Of a stretch of DNA of 64,000 bases, positions 50,250 to 59,311 are shown one piece after another. The translations under genes were made by a program, and so were the position numbers. Origin of the DNA: Rhodoligotrophos appendicifer (lineage in GTDB: Bacteria; Pseudomonadota; Alphaproteobacteria; Rhizobiales; Im1); the NCBI RefSeq assembly GCF_007474605.1, contig NZ_VHKL01000001.1, forward strand, positions 372,001 to 436,000, in the 5' to 3' direction. The notes beneath the pieces are model-generated. The model was not told where the DNA came from. It was given only the letters and a program-made list of their open reading frames with translations, and searched no databases. Each line of letters starts with the position of its first letter. Positions within the stretch are counted from its first letter, which is position 1.

Positions 50250-51025
50250 CGGCCCTTGAAAACAGGCCTGCGCTTCTCATTGAAGGCAGTCGTACCCTCG
50301 CGATAATCTTCGGTGTCGTAGCAAAGATACGGCTCGTCCCGTTCCTCGCTCGACAAGGGCCGGTCATCGCTGAGGCGCTTGATGAAGGCTTTGTGCCAAC
50401 GGTTCGACAACGGCGCGGCCTGTGCGATCCTCGCGACGCTGCGGTCGACCTCCTCGTCCAGCGCCTCGGGTGCCACGACCCGGCTCACCAACCCCAAATG
50501 ATAGGCTTCCTCGGCACCGAAAATCCGGCCTTCCAGCAGCATTTCCAGAGCAACCCTGCGCCCGACGAGATCGATCAAAATATCGAGTTCGTCATAATCA
50601 AGGGTGAGGCCCAGCCGATTCGGGGGAATGCCGAAGCGGCCGTCGGAGGCGCTGATCCGGATATCGCACATGGCGGCGATCTCGAGGCCGCCGCCGATGC
50701 AGACGCCGCGGATCTTGGCCACAGTGGGATGTCGGCAGGATCGCAGATGGACAATCGTCCCCGCCGTCAACTCTGCATACTGCTTCGCCTGCGTCGAGCC
50801 CAGCCGGTCCTCGTCGAAGCCTCCGATATCGCTGCCGGCGCAAAATGCCTTGCCGCCCGCTCCCTGGATCAGGATGCAGCGAATGTCATCGGCCTCCGAA
50901 AGCTCCCGCAACGCCTCACCGAAATCCTGATACATCGACACCGTGAAGGCGTTCATCTTCTCTGGTCGGTTCATGGTGACCGTTGCGATCCCCGCGTCCC
51001 GATGGACGGTGATGAGGTCTGGCAT
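50246..51025 (-). CDS. Enoyl-CoA hydratase/isomerase family protein
   Basis: 259-residue crotonase-fold protein. The oxyanion-hole segments are GAGGKAFCAGSDIGGF and VAKIRGVCIGGGLEIAAMCD. At the usual catalytic Glu positions it reads FGIPPNRLGLTLDYDELDIL, cited by parts, so the hydratase Glu pair is not obvious and isomerase or C-C lyase action is possible. The ATG at 51025 has AGGAGC upstream; a TTG five codons earlier is less likely. It is coupled to the CoA transferase and would act on the CoA ester it forms. Confidence 0.88.
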   Translation of the reverse strand: MPDLITVHRDAGIATVTMNRPEKMNAFTVSMYQDFGEALRELSEADDIRCILIQGAGGKAFCAGSDIGGFDEDRLGSTQAKQYAELTAGTIVHLRSCRHPTVAKIRGVCIGGGLEIAAMCDIRISASDGRFGIPPNRLGLTLDYDELDILIDLVGRRVALEMLLEGRIFGAEEAYHLGLVSRVVAPEALDEEVDRSVARIAQAAPLSNRWHKAFIKRLSDDRPLSSEERDEPYLCYDTEDYREGTTAFNEKRRPVFKGR

Positions 51026-51074
51026 CCGAGCTCCTGACAAAACTTAGGAACCCACCACCAAGGGCTACGTTCCT

Positions 51075-51098
51075 AATTCTATAATTATATAACTTTTT
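51075..51098. promoter_or_regulatory. AT-rich motif ATAATTATATAA, copy 1
   Basis: ATAATTATATAA at 51081-51092, flanked by AATTC on the left and CTTTTT on the right, lies between the enoyl-CoA hydratase gene and the divergent GntR gene. The same core with like flanks is found at 60988-60999. It stands out from the GC-rich background and may be an operator or a promoter element. Confidence 0.5.
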
Positions 51099-51226
51099 GA
51101 TTTCGGGGAGCGCAAGCTGTAAGAATGGTCCAGGTTGAAAATTGCGGACATTTCAGCCGGAAAGAGGTATGGCCTAAAGACAGGCCGTGCCTGTATATGA
51201 CCGCGAACGAGGCTCGTTGAACCCCC

Positions 51227-52009
51227 ATGCCAACGCGAACCAGCGCAGTTGATCAGGACCAGCCTGTGGGACGAAAGGCACGCCGGCGTCCTTGGCCCGG
51301 CGGCGTTCCGAGTAGCCCCCCAGCCGCACAGCTCTCGCGCCGCTCCCTTCATGACGACATTGCCGACCTGCTGCGCGACCGCATCGTGGAAGGCAAAATG
51401 CCTCCTGGCTCCTTTATCGACGAGGCGACACTGGTCCAGTCCCTGGGCGTCTCGCGCACCCCGATTCGCGAGGCCCTGAAGGTCTTGGCCTTCGAGGGCT
51501 TGGTCACAATCTTCCCGAACCGTGGCAGCTATGTCGCCCGGCTCGCGCCCCAGGATGCCGAAGCCCTGATCGAGGTCCTGGCGGAGCTGGAAGGCTTCTC
51601 CGCTTATCTCGCTTGCCAGCGTCTGACGGATGAAGATCTACTGGTCCTGCGCAGGCTGCACGAGGATATGGTCTCTGCCTTCAGGAAGAAGAACAAGCTG
51701 GAATATTTCAATCTTAACCAGCGGATTCACGCGAAGATCATTGATTGCAGCCGCAACGATTATCTCGCGGATACGCACCGGGCCTATACCGGACGGCTGC
51801 GGCGCGTCCGTTACCTCGGAACGCCGACCCCCAAGCAGTGGCGCAGCTCCGTTCAGGAGCATGAAGAGATCCTCGCCGCCCTTGTGGACCGCGACGCCGA
51901 ACGAGCGCGCAGCTTGGTGACCGCCCATGTTGCCGGCATCTGGCCGATGGTCGAAGCGGTGCTTCTGGCGGAGAGCGAAGAGCAGACCTCCCTCGACCAG
52001 GCCCTCTGA
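51227..52009 (+). CDS. GntR family transcriptional regulator (FCD domain)
   Basis: 260-residue regulator with a 35-residue Pro/Arg-rich N-terminal tail before the wHTH (LHDDIADLLRDRIVEGKMPP, SRTPIREALKVLAFEGLV). The FCD domain includes FNLNQRIHAKIIDCSRND and VQEHEEILAALVDRDAERA. It is divergent from the enoyl-CoA hydratase-CoA transferase pair and may also act on the hydantoinase cluster, since both promoter regions share an AT-rich motif. A later in-frame start cannot be excluded. Confidence 0.9.
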   Translation: MPTRTSAVDQDQPVGRKARRRPWPGGVPSSPPAAQLSRRSLHDDIADLLRDRIVEGKMPPGSFIDEATLVQSLGVSRTPIREALKVLAFEGLVTIFPNRGSYVARLAPQDAEALIEVLAELEGFSAYLACQRLTDEDLLVLRRLHEDMVSAFRKKNKLEYFNLNQRIHAKIIDCSRNDYLADTHRAYTGRLRRVRYLGTPTPKQWRSSVQEHEEILAALVDRDAERARSLVTAHVAGIWPMVEAVLLAESEEQTSLDQAL

Positions 52010-52025
52010 AATCCTCACCGAGCGT

Positions 52026-53453
52026 TCACCCGACTTGTTTTCCCGGTGATGCCTTCTCTTTCACCGGAACGAGTCCCCCCGGCATCATTGCGGCCAGCGC
52101 CACATCCAGTTTGGCAGGCGTTCGCCCTACATCTTCTGCCGCTTCCTTGCGGGCCAGGGCGGCGCGTATAACGCGCGCGCCGACATAACGGAACGGCTCA
52201 GGCGGAAACCGCTCAGGTATCTGGCCGACCATCGGTAGGCGCGCATAATCGTCATCCACTCCAAGGCTCAGCGAGGCGAGTATGCGCCCGCCGAGATGGG
52301 TGGGGCCGACCCCGTTTCCGGAATAGCCGAAGGCGTAGACAATGTTCTCCGCTCCATTCAGATGGCCGAAAAGCGGCAGCCCCGTCATGGTGCGATCAAT
52401 CGGGCCGCCCCAGCTCTTGGCATCGGATACACCCTTGAGCTGCGGATAGAACCACTCCATCGTGCCGCGCACCTGATTGCGGAACGGCGACGCGCCCTCG
52501 AACAGCGACCCGAACTTCGCCCCGAAGGCGAAAGAGCCGCCGCCCTTGCCGAACACCATCCGTCCATCCAGCGTTCGCCGGTAATAGTTGGTGAAGAGGC
52601 GGGAATCCGAGATCGCGATCCCCGAGCGGAGATTGAGTGATTCCAGCAGTTCGGGACAAGGCTGGGTCGCGACGAGGTCGCTGCCCACCACCACCATCAG
52701 ACGTGCGAGTTCAGGGATCAGACCGCTCCAAGCGTTCATGGCCAAGCCAACGCGCTGTGCATCTACCGATCCATCGCGCGTAATGACCCGTGGCGTCCGA
52801 CCCCGCACCAGCGCCGTCATCGGCGAACACTCGAAGATGCGCACGCCGTTCTCGATCGCCACCCGGCGCAGTCCCCGCGCTAGGCGGGCGGGCTGCACGG
52901 TGGCGGAATTGGCCCCGAATACGCCGCCGATATGTCGACGCGAGCCGCTGCGATGCTGGACCTCGTCCAGAGAAAGCTCCTGAAAAAGACCGAGGCCGTA
53001 TTTCTCCAACGCCTCCGTCGTCGAGCGCCAGGAGCCGATCTGCACCTCGTTGCTGGCAGTCCACAACCATCCGTCACGGCGGAAATGCGCATCGATCCCG
53101 TGCGTCTCGCAGAAGCGCCCGATCTCTCCGATGGAGGCTTCGCCCATTTCGACGATCCGGCGGGCATCCTGTCCCCCGTAAAGCTTGGCAAGGGTCAGGA
53201 ACTTCGCGGCCCAGGTCAGCATAAAGCCGCCATTGCGGCCGCTGGCACCGCCGCCACAGATGTCGGCCTCGACCAGGACAACATCCGCTGACGGGTCCAT
53301 CGCCTTGATCCCCAGCGCAGCCCACAGACCGGTGAATCCACCACCGACGATGCAGATGTCAGTCTTGATGTTTTCCCGCAGAATCTGGGGAGGATCGTTC
53401 TCCTCCGCCAAGGCCTCGTCGAGCCACAGGCTGCGGCCGCTTGAGGGACTCAT
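52026..53453 (-). CDS. FAD-dependent amine/amino acid oxidase (DAO family)
   Basis: 475-residue flavoprotein of the glycine/sarcosine or gamma-glutamylputrescine oxidase group. The FAD-binding motif is CIVGGGFTGLWAALGIKAMD, then ASGRNGGFMLTWAAK, typical of PuuB-like proteins, and a C-terminal FGYSGNGVGPTHLGGRILA. It oxidises a C-N bond to an imine with O2 or another acceptor. Its ATG overlaps the HyuB stop by four bases, so it is the last gene of a six-gene operon. A role on an N-alkyl amino acid released by the hydantoinase is inferred. Confidence 0.88.
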   Translation of the reverse strand: MSPSSGRSLWLDEALAEENDPPQILRENIKTDICIVGGGFTGLWAALGIKAMDPSADVVLVEADICGGGASGRNGGFMLTWAAKFLTLAKLYGGQDARRIVEMGEASIGEIGRFCETHGIDAHFRRDGWLWTASNEVQIGSWRSTTEALEKYGLGLFQELSLDEVQHRSGSRRHIGGVFGANSATVQPARLARGLRRVAIENGVRIFECSPMTALVRGRTPRVITRDGSVDAQRVGLAMNAWSGLIPELARLMVVVGSDLVATQPCPELLESLNLRSGIAISDSRLFTNYYRRTLDGRMVFGKGGGSFAFGAKFGSLFEGASPFRNQVRGTMEWFYPQLKGVSDAKSWGGPIDRTMTGLPLFGHLNGAENIVYAFGYSGNGVGPTHLGGRILASLSLGVDDDYARLPMVGQIPERFPPEPFRYVGARVIRAALARKEAAEDVGRTPAKLDVALAAMMPGGLVPVKEKASPGKQVG

Positions 53454-55519
53454 TGCGGTTTGGCCACCGACAGCCCGCCGGGAATATGCGGCATTGAGAG
53501 TATCCTCAGCTCCACCTCGTCGCCTGGGGCGACACCCAGGACACGGAGGCCGAAGTCGTCGAGGCCGATGTCGTGCCCCGTCTCGCCGACCAACTTCACC
53601 CAGGCGCGCAGCGGCGCGGGATTGCGGCCATGCAGTTCGACGAGCGTCCCCCCAGGCGCACCTAACAAAGCGCTCTGGGTCGCAGACAATGCCAAAGTCC
53701 GGTGGCGACCCTTACGACCTTCATACGGATCGCTTTCGTCGCTGCGGACCGTGATCCTGATGCGCTGGCCAGCAATCTCCCGCCGGCGCACGGTGGTGGC
53801 TTCAGAATCCACCTCGCCATCCGCGCTGAAGATAACACCATAACGCTCCGATGCCCGTTGCATGGACACGTAGCCGCCCGCGACGTCGATGCGCACCTTT
53901 TCCGGATCGCGAGTCAGGGGGTCGCCATAGCCGCCGCCGCCGGCAGACTGCATGATGACTGTGTCACCCTGGAGCAGCTTCAAGCCGGTGGTCTTTCCCG
54001 GCGTCGCCAGCGGCCGTTCCTCGCCCTCGCGCATGATGGTCGCCCGAACCTGGTGTGAGGCATGCGCCCGTGCCATCCCGTAGGGCGGGATCACCGCCCT
54101 GTCGCTGAGGACCGAATATTCGGCTTCTTCGTCGAGCAGTCGAAGTTCGCGATGCATGCCGAGACCCCCGCGGCTCATGCCCTCGCCGCCCGAATCCGTG
54201 CGCAGTTCGCAGCGTTCAACCAGGAACGGAATGGTCGCCTCGAGGTTTTCCGCCGTTTCGATGGAGCGCACATTGCCATGGTCCACATTAACGAAGGCGC
54301 TGGAACCGTCATGCTCCAGGAAGCCACCATTGCCGCCGGCCGGCACCTCGATAGAGACGTAATTGCGCCTGTGAGCGCTGTGATACCCACCCATATTGTT
54401 GGGAAACGAGGTCCCGCAGAGATCACCTGAAACACGATCGAACGCCACCTGGGACAAAGCGCCGAGCATGACCGACAGAGAGCGCTTGCGCACCTCCGCA
54501 TGGGCCCCCGCAGGAGCATCCGGCTTCACATCCACGATGGAAGCCTCCGGTGCTGTGAATCGAATAGGCCGGAATGAGCCGCCATTGACCGCGCCACCGG
54601 GATCAAGCGTCGACTTCAGCGCCACGAACACGCCCGCACCTGCGACCGCAAGCGAGGAGTTCACCGGCCCCGGAACCTGCGGGTTGGAGCCGGCAAAATC
54701 GGCGACGATCTCGTCGCCTCGGATGGACAGTTTCAGCTTCATCAGCACGGGATCGAAGACGCCGTCATCGAAGTATTCGAGATAATCTTCATAGACATAA
54801 TCGCCGTCGGGCAGCTGCGCGATTTGCTCGCGCATGCGCCGCTCCGCTCTGTCGAGGTTGAGATCGATGCAGGTGAGCACCGTCTCTTTCCCGTATTTTT
54901 CGATCATCTTCTTGATGCGGTTTTCGGCGATGCGGCACGCACCGATCTGGGAGTTCAAATCGCCCAGCCGCTCTTGCGGAATGCGCATGTTGCAGAGGAC
55001 CAGATCCTGCACGCCCTTGTTCAGCTTGCCCCGGTCGTAGAGCTTTAGCGGCGGGATGCGGACGCCCTCTTGGAAGATGCTCTTGGCCGCACCTGAGTAA
55101 CTCCCGGGCACCATGCCGCCGACATCGGCCCAATGGGTCCGCACGCCGGGAAACATGAACAACTCGCCATCTACGAACATCGGGATCAGGACCGTCACGT
55201 CGTTGAGATGGGTGCCGCCCCGATAGCTGTCGTTGAACAGGATCACATCGCCCGGCGCGAGGTCGTCGCCGAGATCCTCCATAACGCAGCGCACGCCCCA
55301 CGGCATGGGGATGATATGGCTGGGGAGGTCGTTGTACTGCGCCACCAACTCCGCATCGGTGCTGAACAGCGCGCAGGAGAAATCGTCCAATTCATAGACG
55401 GCGGCCGAGTACGAGGTGCGCACCACATTGGCGCGCATCTCTCGTACGATGGCGATGAGGCCTTCCGTGACCACTTCCAGGGTGATGGGATCGACCTTGT
55501 GCATGATGTTCTGGTCCAT
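53450..55519 (-). CDS. hyuB: Hydantoinase B/oxoprolinase family protein
   Basis: 689-residue HyuB-type subunit. It begins DPITLEVVTEGLIAIVREM, and shows SCALFSTDAELVAQYNDLP, GDVILFNDSYRGGTHLNDV and GACRIAENRIKKMIEKYG, all standard for the family. The C-terminal 100 residues extend beyond the minimal domain. Together with HyuA it performs ATP-dependent opening or carboxylation of cyclic amides (5-oxoproline, N-methylhydantoin, caprolactam) or ketones. It follows HyuA by three bases. An ATG five codons later is possible. Confidence 0.92.
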   Translation of the reverse strand: MDQNIMHKVDPITLEVVTEGLIAIVREMRANVVRTSYSAAVYELDDFSCALFSTDAELVAQYNDLPSHIIPMPWGVRCVMEDLGDDLAPGDVILFNDSYRGGTHLNDVTVLIPMFVDGELFMFPGVRTHWADVGGMVPGSYSGAAKSIFQEGVRIPPLKLYDRGKLNKGVQDLVLCNMRIPQERLGDLNSQIGACRIAENRIKKMIEKYGKETVLTCIDLNLDRAERRMREQIAQLPDGDYVYEDYLEYFDDGVFDPVLMKLKLSIRGDEIVADFAGSNPQVPGPVNSSLAVAGAGVFVALKSTLDPGGAVNGGSFRPIRFTAPEASIVDVKPDAPAGAHAEVRKRSLSVMLGALSQVAFDRVSGDLCGTSFPNNMGGYHSAHRRNYVSIEVPAGGNGGFLEHDGSSAFVNVDHGNVRSIETAENLEATIPFLVERCELRTDSGGEGMSRGGLGMHRELRLLDEEAEYSVLSDRAVIPPYGMARAHASHQVRATIMREGEERPLATPGKTTGLKLLQGDTVIMQSAGGGGYGDPLTRDPEKVRIDVAGGYVSMQRASERYGVIFSADGEVDSEATTVRRREIAGQRIRITVRSDESDPYEGRKGRHRTLALSATQSALLGAPGGTLVELHGRNPAPLRAWVKLVGETGHDIGLDDFGLRVLGVAPGDEVELRILSMPHIPGGLSVAKPQ

Positions 55520-55522
55520 GGC

Positions 55523-57547
55523 TCAGTGTCCCTTGGTCAGGATGAGAACGCCAAAGCGCTCGAGCGTGCAACGCCAGCCGGGGGGCACGATGGTGACGGA
55601 ACCGGATTCCTCCACGATGGCGGGACCCGGAATGGCGGCATCCTTGGGAAGCTTCATCCGATCATAGACGGGCGTTGGCGAGAAGGCGCCGTCGAACAGG
55701 ACGTCGCGCGTGACGATCAGCGCCTTGTCCAGGCTCCCCTCGACGGTCCACTCCGGCAGCGAGGGTTTCGACATGACGCCGATGACAGCGAGGCGAAAAT
55801 TCACGATTTCCAGCGGATCTCCCTCCGCGGAATGGCCGTAGCGCTGGTTATGCGCCTGATGAAACGCCTGGCTATAGGCGTCGAGATCGATGGGGCCTGT
55901 CGGCAGGTCGACCGCCAGTTCCCAAGACTGCCCCACATAGCGGATGCCGCAGGATCGGCGCATCTCGACGGAACCGGTCGTGACCGCCTCCTTGGCGAGA
56001 CCGGCCTTCCCGTCGGCCTCCATGTCCCGGAAGATCGTTTCCATCTCGGCCACGTTCTCGGCTGCCACGGCCATCGGATGAGTGCGCACATAGTCGTGCC
56101 GGACGTCTGACAAGATCGCCCCATAGGCGGAGAAATTCCCGGGGTTTGGTGGGATGACCACCTTCGGGATCTCCAGCTCCTCGGCGATCGCCGCTGCATG
56201 AAGCGGGCCCGCACCGCCATAAGCAAGGAGAGCGAAGTCGCGCGGGTCGTAGCCCATGCCGATGGAAATTTCCTTGATCGCGCTGACCATGCGCGCAACA
56301 GCGATGCGCACGATGCCTTCGGCAAGGGTGAGCCGCGTCACGCCGGCCATTTTGGCGACGACGCTGTCTATGGCGGCCTCCGCGAGATCCGGGCGCATCT
56401 GCACCGTACCGGCGAGTTTTCCTTGTGGGTCGATGCGGGCCATGACGATGTTGGCGTCGGTCACCGTAGGTTCGGCACCGCCACGATCATAGCAGGCCGG
56501 TCCCGGCTGAGCGCCGGCGCTTTGCGGGCCGACCTTCAGGATCGGGCCGCTGTCGAGCCAAGCGATCGACCCCCCGCCGGCACCCACGGTGTTAATCTCG
56601 ATCTGTGGGGTCCGGTTGGGGAAATCCGAGATGAACTGCTCGTTGGTCAACGGCACCTGCAGGTCGTCCAGAAGGCAGACATCGGTGCTGGTCCCTCCCA
56701 TGTCGTAGGTGATGAGATTGCGCACTCCGATCGCCTCGCCCAGCGAAGCGGAGGCGGCGACACCTCCCGCGGGACCGGAGAGGATCGTATTGACGGGAAA
56801 CCGTCCGGCGCGCTCGCCGGTGAAGACCCCGCCATTCGACGTCATGATGAACACTGGCTTGCCGTAGCCACGCTCGCTTAGAGCGCCGTCGAGAGACGAC
56901 AGGTAACGGCTGACGCGCGGGCCGGTATAGGCGTTCAGGACTGCGGTCGAGAAGCGCTCATATTCACGAAACTCCGGCAGAACATCGGCGGACGTCGTGA
57001 CGAAGCAGTCGGGCATCGCGGCCTCCAGCCTCCGGGCGATCTGGCGCTCGCTCGCCGGGTTCGCGTAGGAATGGAGCAGGCACACCGCAACCGCTTTTGC
57101 TTCCGCGCGTCGAAGCGTAGAGATGATCGTGTCCAGCTCGTCCGCGGGCACATCATGAAGGATGGAGCCGTCGCGAAGGGTGCGCTCCCCGATCTCCAGG
57201 ATCCGGCTACGCGGCACCAGCGGTGCGGCTTTTAAGGTCTTGATGTTATACAGCACGGGACGGTTGGTGCGGGCGATCTCGAGCGTGTCGCGGAAACCGC
57301 GATTGGTGATCACCCAGACATCGGCACCCTTGCGCTCCAGCACTGTATTGGTGGCGAGCGTCAGCCCGTGGATCAGGCGCTCCGCTTGATTGAGATCGAT
57401 CCCGAGCCGCGCGAGCGCATCCAAGACACCTTGCTGCGGCGCGTGCGGCGTCGTCGGGGCCTTCTCGGAGCGCAACTCCCCTCGGGCCGCGTCATAGGCG
57501 ACCGCATCCGTGAAGGTGCCGCCGACATCAATTCCTATCCAACTCAT
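55523..57547 (-). CDS. hyuA: Hydantoinase A/oxoprolinase family protein
   Basis: 674-residue ATP-binding subunit. The start at 57547 gives SWIGIDVGGTFTDAVAYD, the ASKHA phosphate-1 motif. LITYDMGGTSTDVCLLDD is the phosphate-2 motif and LLAYGGAGPLHAAAIAEEL the adenosine motif. LIHGLTLATNTVLERKGAD is a further hallmark. It couples ATP hydrolysis to ring activation with HyuB. The subfamily cannot be read by eye; neighbours argue against plain 5-oxoprolinase. It follows the NicX-like gene by 64 bp. Confidence 0.92.
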   Translation of the reverse strand: MSWIGIDVGGTFTDAVAYDAARGELRSEKAPTTPHAPQQGVLDALARLGIDLNQAERLIHGLTLATNTVLERKGADVWVITNRGFRDTLEIARTNRPVLYNIKTLKAAPLVPRSRILEIGERTLRDGSILHDVPADELDTIISTLRRAEAKAVAVCLLHSYANPASERQIARRLEAAMPDCFVTTSADVLPEFREYERFSTAVLNAYTGPRVSRYLSSLDGALSERGYGKPVFIMTSNGGVFTGERAGRFPVNTILSGPAGGVAASASLGEAIGVRNLITYDMGGTSTDVCLLDDLQVPLTNEQFISDFPNRTPQIEINTVGAGGGSIAWLDSGPILKVGPQSAGAQPGPACYDRGGAEPTVTDANIVMARIDPQGKLAGTVQMRPDLAEAAIDSVVAKMAGVTRLTLAEGIVRIAVARMVSAIKEISIGMGYDPRDFALLAYGGAGPLHAAAIAEELEIPKVVIPPNPGNFSAYGAILSDVRHDYVRTHPMAVAAENVAEMETIFRDMEADGKAGLAKEAVTTGSVEMRRSCGIRYVGQSWELAVDLPTGPIDLDAYSQAFHQAHNQRYGHSAEGDPLEIVNFRLAVIGVMSKPSLPEWTVEGSLDKALIVTRDVLFDGAFSPTPVYDRMKLPKDAAIPGPAIVEESGSVTIVPPGWRCTLERFGVLILTKGH

Positions 57548-57611
57548 CTGCGTAATGCTCCGTCGTGAGCGGGGCCGCATCGCTACGGCCACTTTCGGTG
57601 AAAATTCCGAA

Positions 57612-58583
57612 TTAGATCAGCAGCCTGTTGCCGGCGAAGACCAGCCGGCCATCCAGTTCCAAGGCAGCGTTGGTAAGCACGGTGTCGTAGTGGGCGGCAG
57701 CCTTGCAAGTCCCGCCGATATAGGCGCTGGTCCCGAGCGCTAGCTGGAACCCACCCCACACGCTCTCGTCGCTCAGCATGGTGCCGTCGAGCGTGCACAT
57801 CGGATTCATGCCGATGCCGAGCTCTCCGAGATTGTAGACATTGGGGTCGTTGAACCCTTCGAGCAGCTCCCGGAACTGCCGGGCCTCGGCACCCCCACGG
57901 ATCGACACGGCGAAACCATCGCGAAATTCGATTTCGACCGGCGCATCCTTGATCAGTGCTACGCCGGGAATGCTTGCATTGACTACGATCCGTCCATTGG
58001 CGGTGCCTTCGACGGGTGCAAGGCTGGCCTCCAGGCAATAGCCGGCCGAGATGTCCACGCTATTGGCAAAGCCGTTGAGAGACCGCCCTGTCCGGCCGGC
58101 AATGCTCATGGTGACGTCGGTGCCGAGATCGGAGGTCACCCGGGCGGTGGAGGCCTCGGTCAGCGCTTGCGCAAGCGTGTCGATCTGCTGTCTCACCGTC
58201 TCAAAATCGACGCTCCAGCCTTTCGCGAGGAAGAACCGCTCGTCGTCGGACTCCGGCAACACGATCACCTTCGCACCCTTGGCCTGGGCACCGCGGCGCG
58301 CATCCGTATGGGCGATATTACGAACCGTCGCCCCAATGACGAGTTGGCTGGCGGCCATGGCAGCGGCAACCGACTTGGGCAGCTCCGTCCCATGAAAGGT
58401 CGATGGCATCATCTGCATGGTCACCGGGCTCGCCCCGACTTCTGTGGCGGCGATCATGAGGGCTTCAACATTGCCCGCCGTCATCGCGTCGTAGAGGATC
58501 AGTAACTCAGTCTCGGGCTCGCAGCCGCCGAGAAGCTGTACGACCTTCCGTGCATTGGGCAACTTGAGAAGGGTTGGAATCAT
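57612..58583 (-). CDS. NicX/leucyl aminopeptidase-like metalloprotein
   Basis: 323-residue protein resembling the group that joins 2,5-dihydroxypyridine 5,6-dioxygenase (NicX) with M29-type aminopeptidases. GELGIGMNPMC and AAAHYDTVLTN near the C-terminus look like the metal site, the latter holding a His-x-Asp pair as in NicX. GRTGRSLNGFANSVDISAGY and RIVVNASIPGVAL lie between. If an Fe(II) dioxygenase, it would open a dihydroxypyridine-like ring; otherwise it is a peptidase or amidase. Coupled to the GntR gene by a four-base overlap. Confidence 0.7.
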   Translation of the reverse strand: MIPTLLKLPNARKVVQLLGGCEPETELLILYDAMTAGNVEALMIAATEVGASPVTMQMMPSTFHGTELPKSVAAAMAASQLVIGATVRNIAHTDARRGAQAKGAKVIVLPESDDERFFLAKGWSVDFETVRQQIDTLAQALTEASTARVTSDLGTDVTMSIAGRTGRSLNGFANSVDISAGYCLEASLAPVEGTANGRIVVNASIPGVALIKDAPVEIEFRDGFAVSIRGGAEARQFRELLEGFNDPNVYNLGELGIGMNPMCTLDGTMLSDESVWGGFQLALGTSAYIGGTCKAAAHYDTVLTNAALELDGRLVFAGNRLLI

Positions 58584-59311
58584 GTCTTGCGCCTCTTGGC
58601 GGATGGGCCAGCCGGCCGGGTGAGTCTCAGACGCGAGGCCGCGTTGGTGAGATGCGTCAGCATGGCCGCGCGCGCGCCGTCAACATCGCCCGCCTCTACA
58701 CTGCGATAGACCGTCTCGTGCTCCGCCTCGACCATCCTTCCGAGCCCAGGGAACTGCGCCGTGTTCTGACGTGCAGTCATGATCGCACCACGCACGCTGC
58801 TCTCCAGAAAGCTCATGAATTCAATGAAATAATGATTGCCAGAAGCCTCGGCGATGCAACGGTGAAAGAAGGCATCCGCCGTCGTCCCGTCTTCACCCAT
58901 CTCGATGGCCTGCGCCATTTGCTCCTTGGCCTCTCTGAGCCGCCCGATCTGCGCTTTGGTCCGGTGCGCCGCGGCAAGTCCCGCCGCATCCACCTCAAGC
59001 GGCCTGCGGAACTCGAACATCAGGGCCAGCTCGCGACGGTCGAGTCGCGCCGGCTCGATTCGAAACGCCGTGCTGATGCCGGTCTCGGTGACGAAGGCGC
59101 CAAGGCCCTGGCGGCTTTGCACCAGCCCGTCCTGCTTGAGCCGCGAAATCGCTTCACGGATAGCGGCCCGACCCACATCGAACATCTCCGCGAGTTGCTG
59201 CTCGGTTGGCAGCCGGCTTCCCGGGCTGCGGACGCCCTCGACGATCTCGCGCCTCAAGACTTCTGCGATCTGGTCGGCAAGAAGCCGTTTCACCCTCAGG
59301 CCCTCGATCAT
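58580..59311 (-). CDS. GntR family transcriptional regulator (FadR-type FCD domain)
   Basis: 243-residue regulator. wHTH: LADQIAEVLRREIVEG and LAEMFDVGRAAIREAISRLK. The FCD domain has the metal-binding AFFHRCIAEASGNHYFIEF and EAEHETVYRSVEAGDVDGAR. It lies inside the operon between the FAD-linked oxidase and the NicX-like gene, overlapping both by four bases, so it is co-regulated with its probable targets. Confidence 0.92.
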   Translation of the reverse strand: MIEGLRVKRLLADQIAEVLRREIVEGVRSPGSRLPTEQQLAEMFDVGRAAIREAISRLKQDGLVQSRQGLGAFVTETGISTAFRIEPARLDRRELALMFEFRRPLEVDAAGLAAAHRTKAQIGRLREAKEQMAQAIEMGEDGTTADAFFHRCIAEASGNHYFIEFMSFLESSVRGAIMTARQNTAQFPGLGRMVEAEHETVYRSVEAGDVDGARAAMLTHLTNAASRLRLTRPAGPSAKRRKT

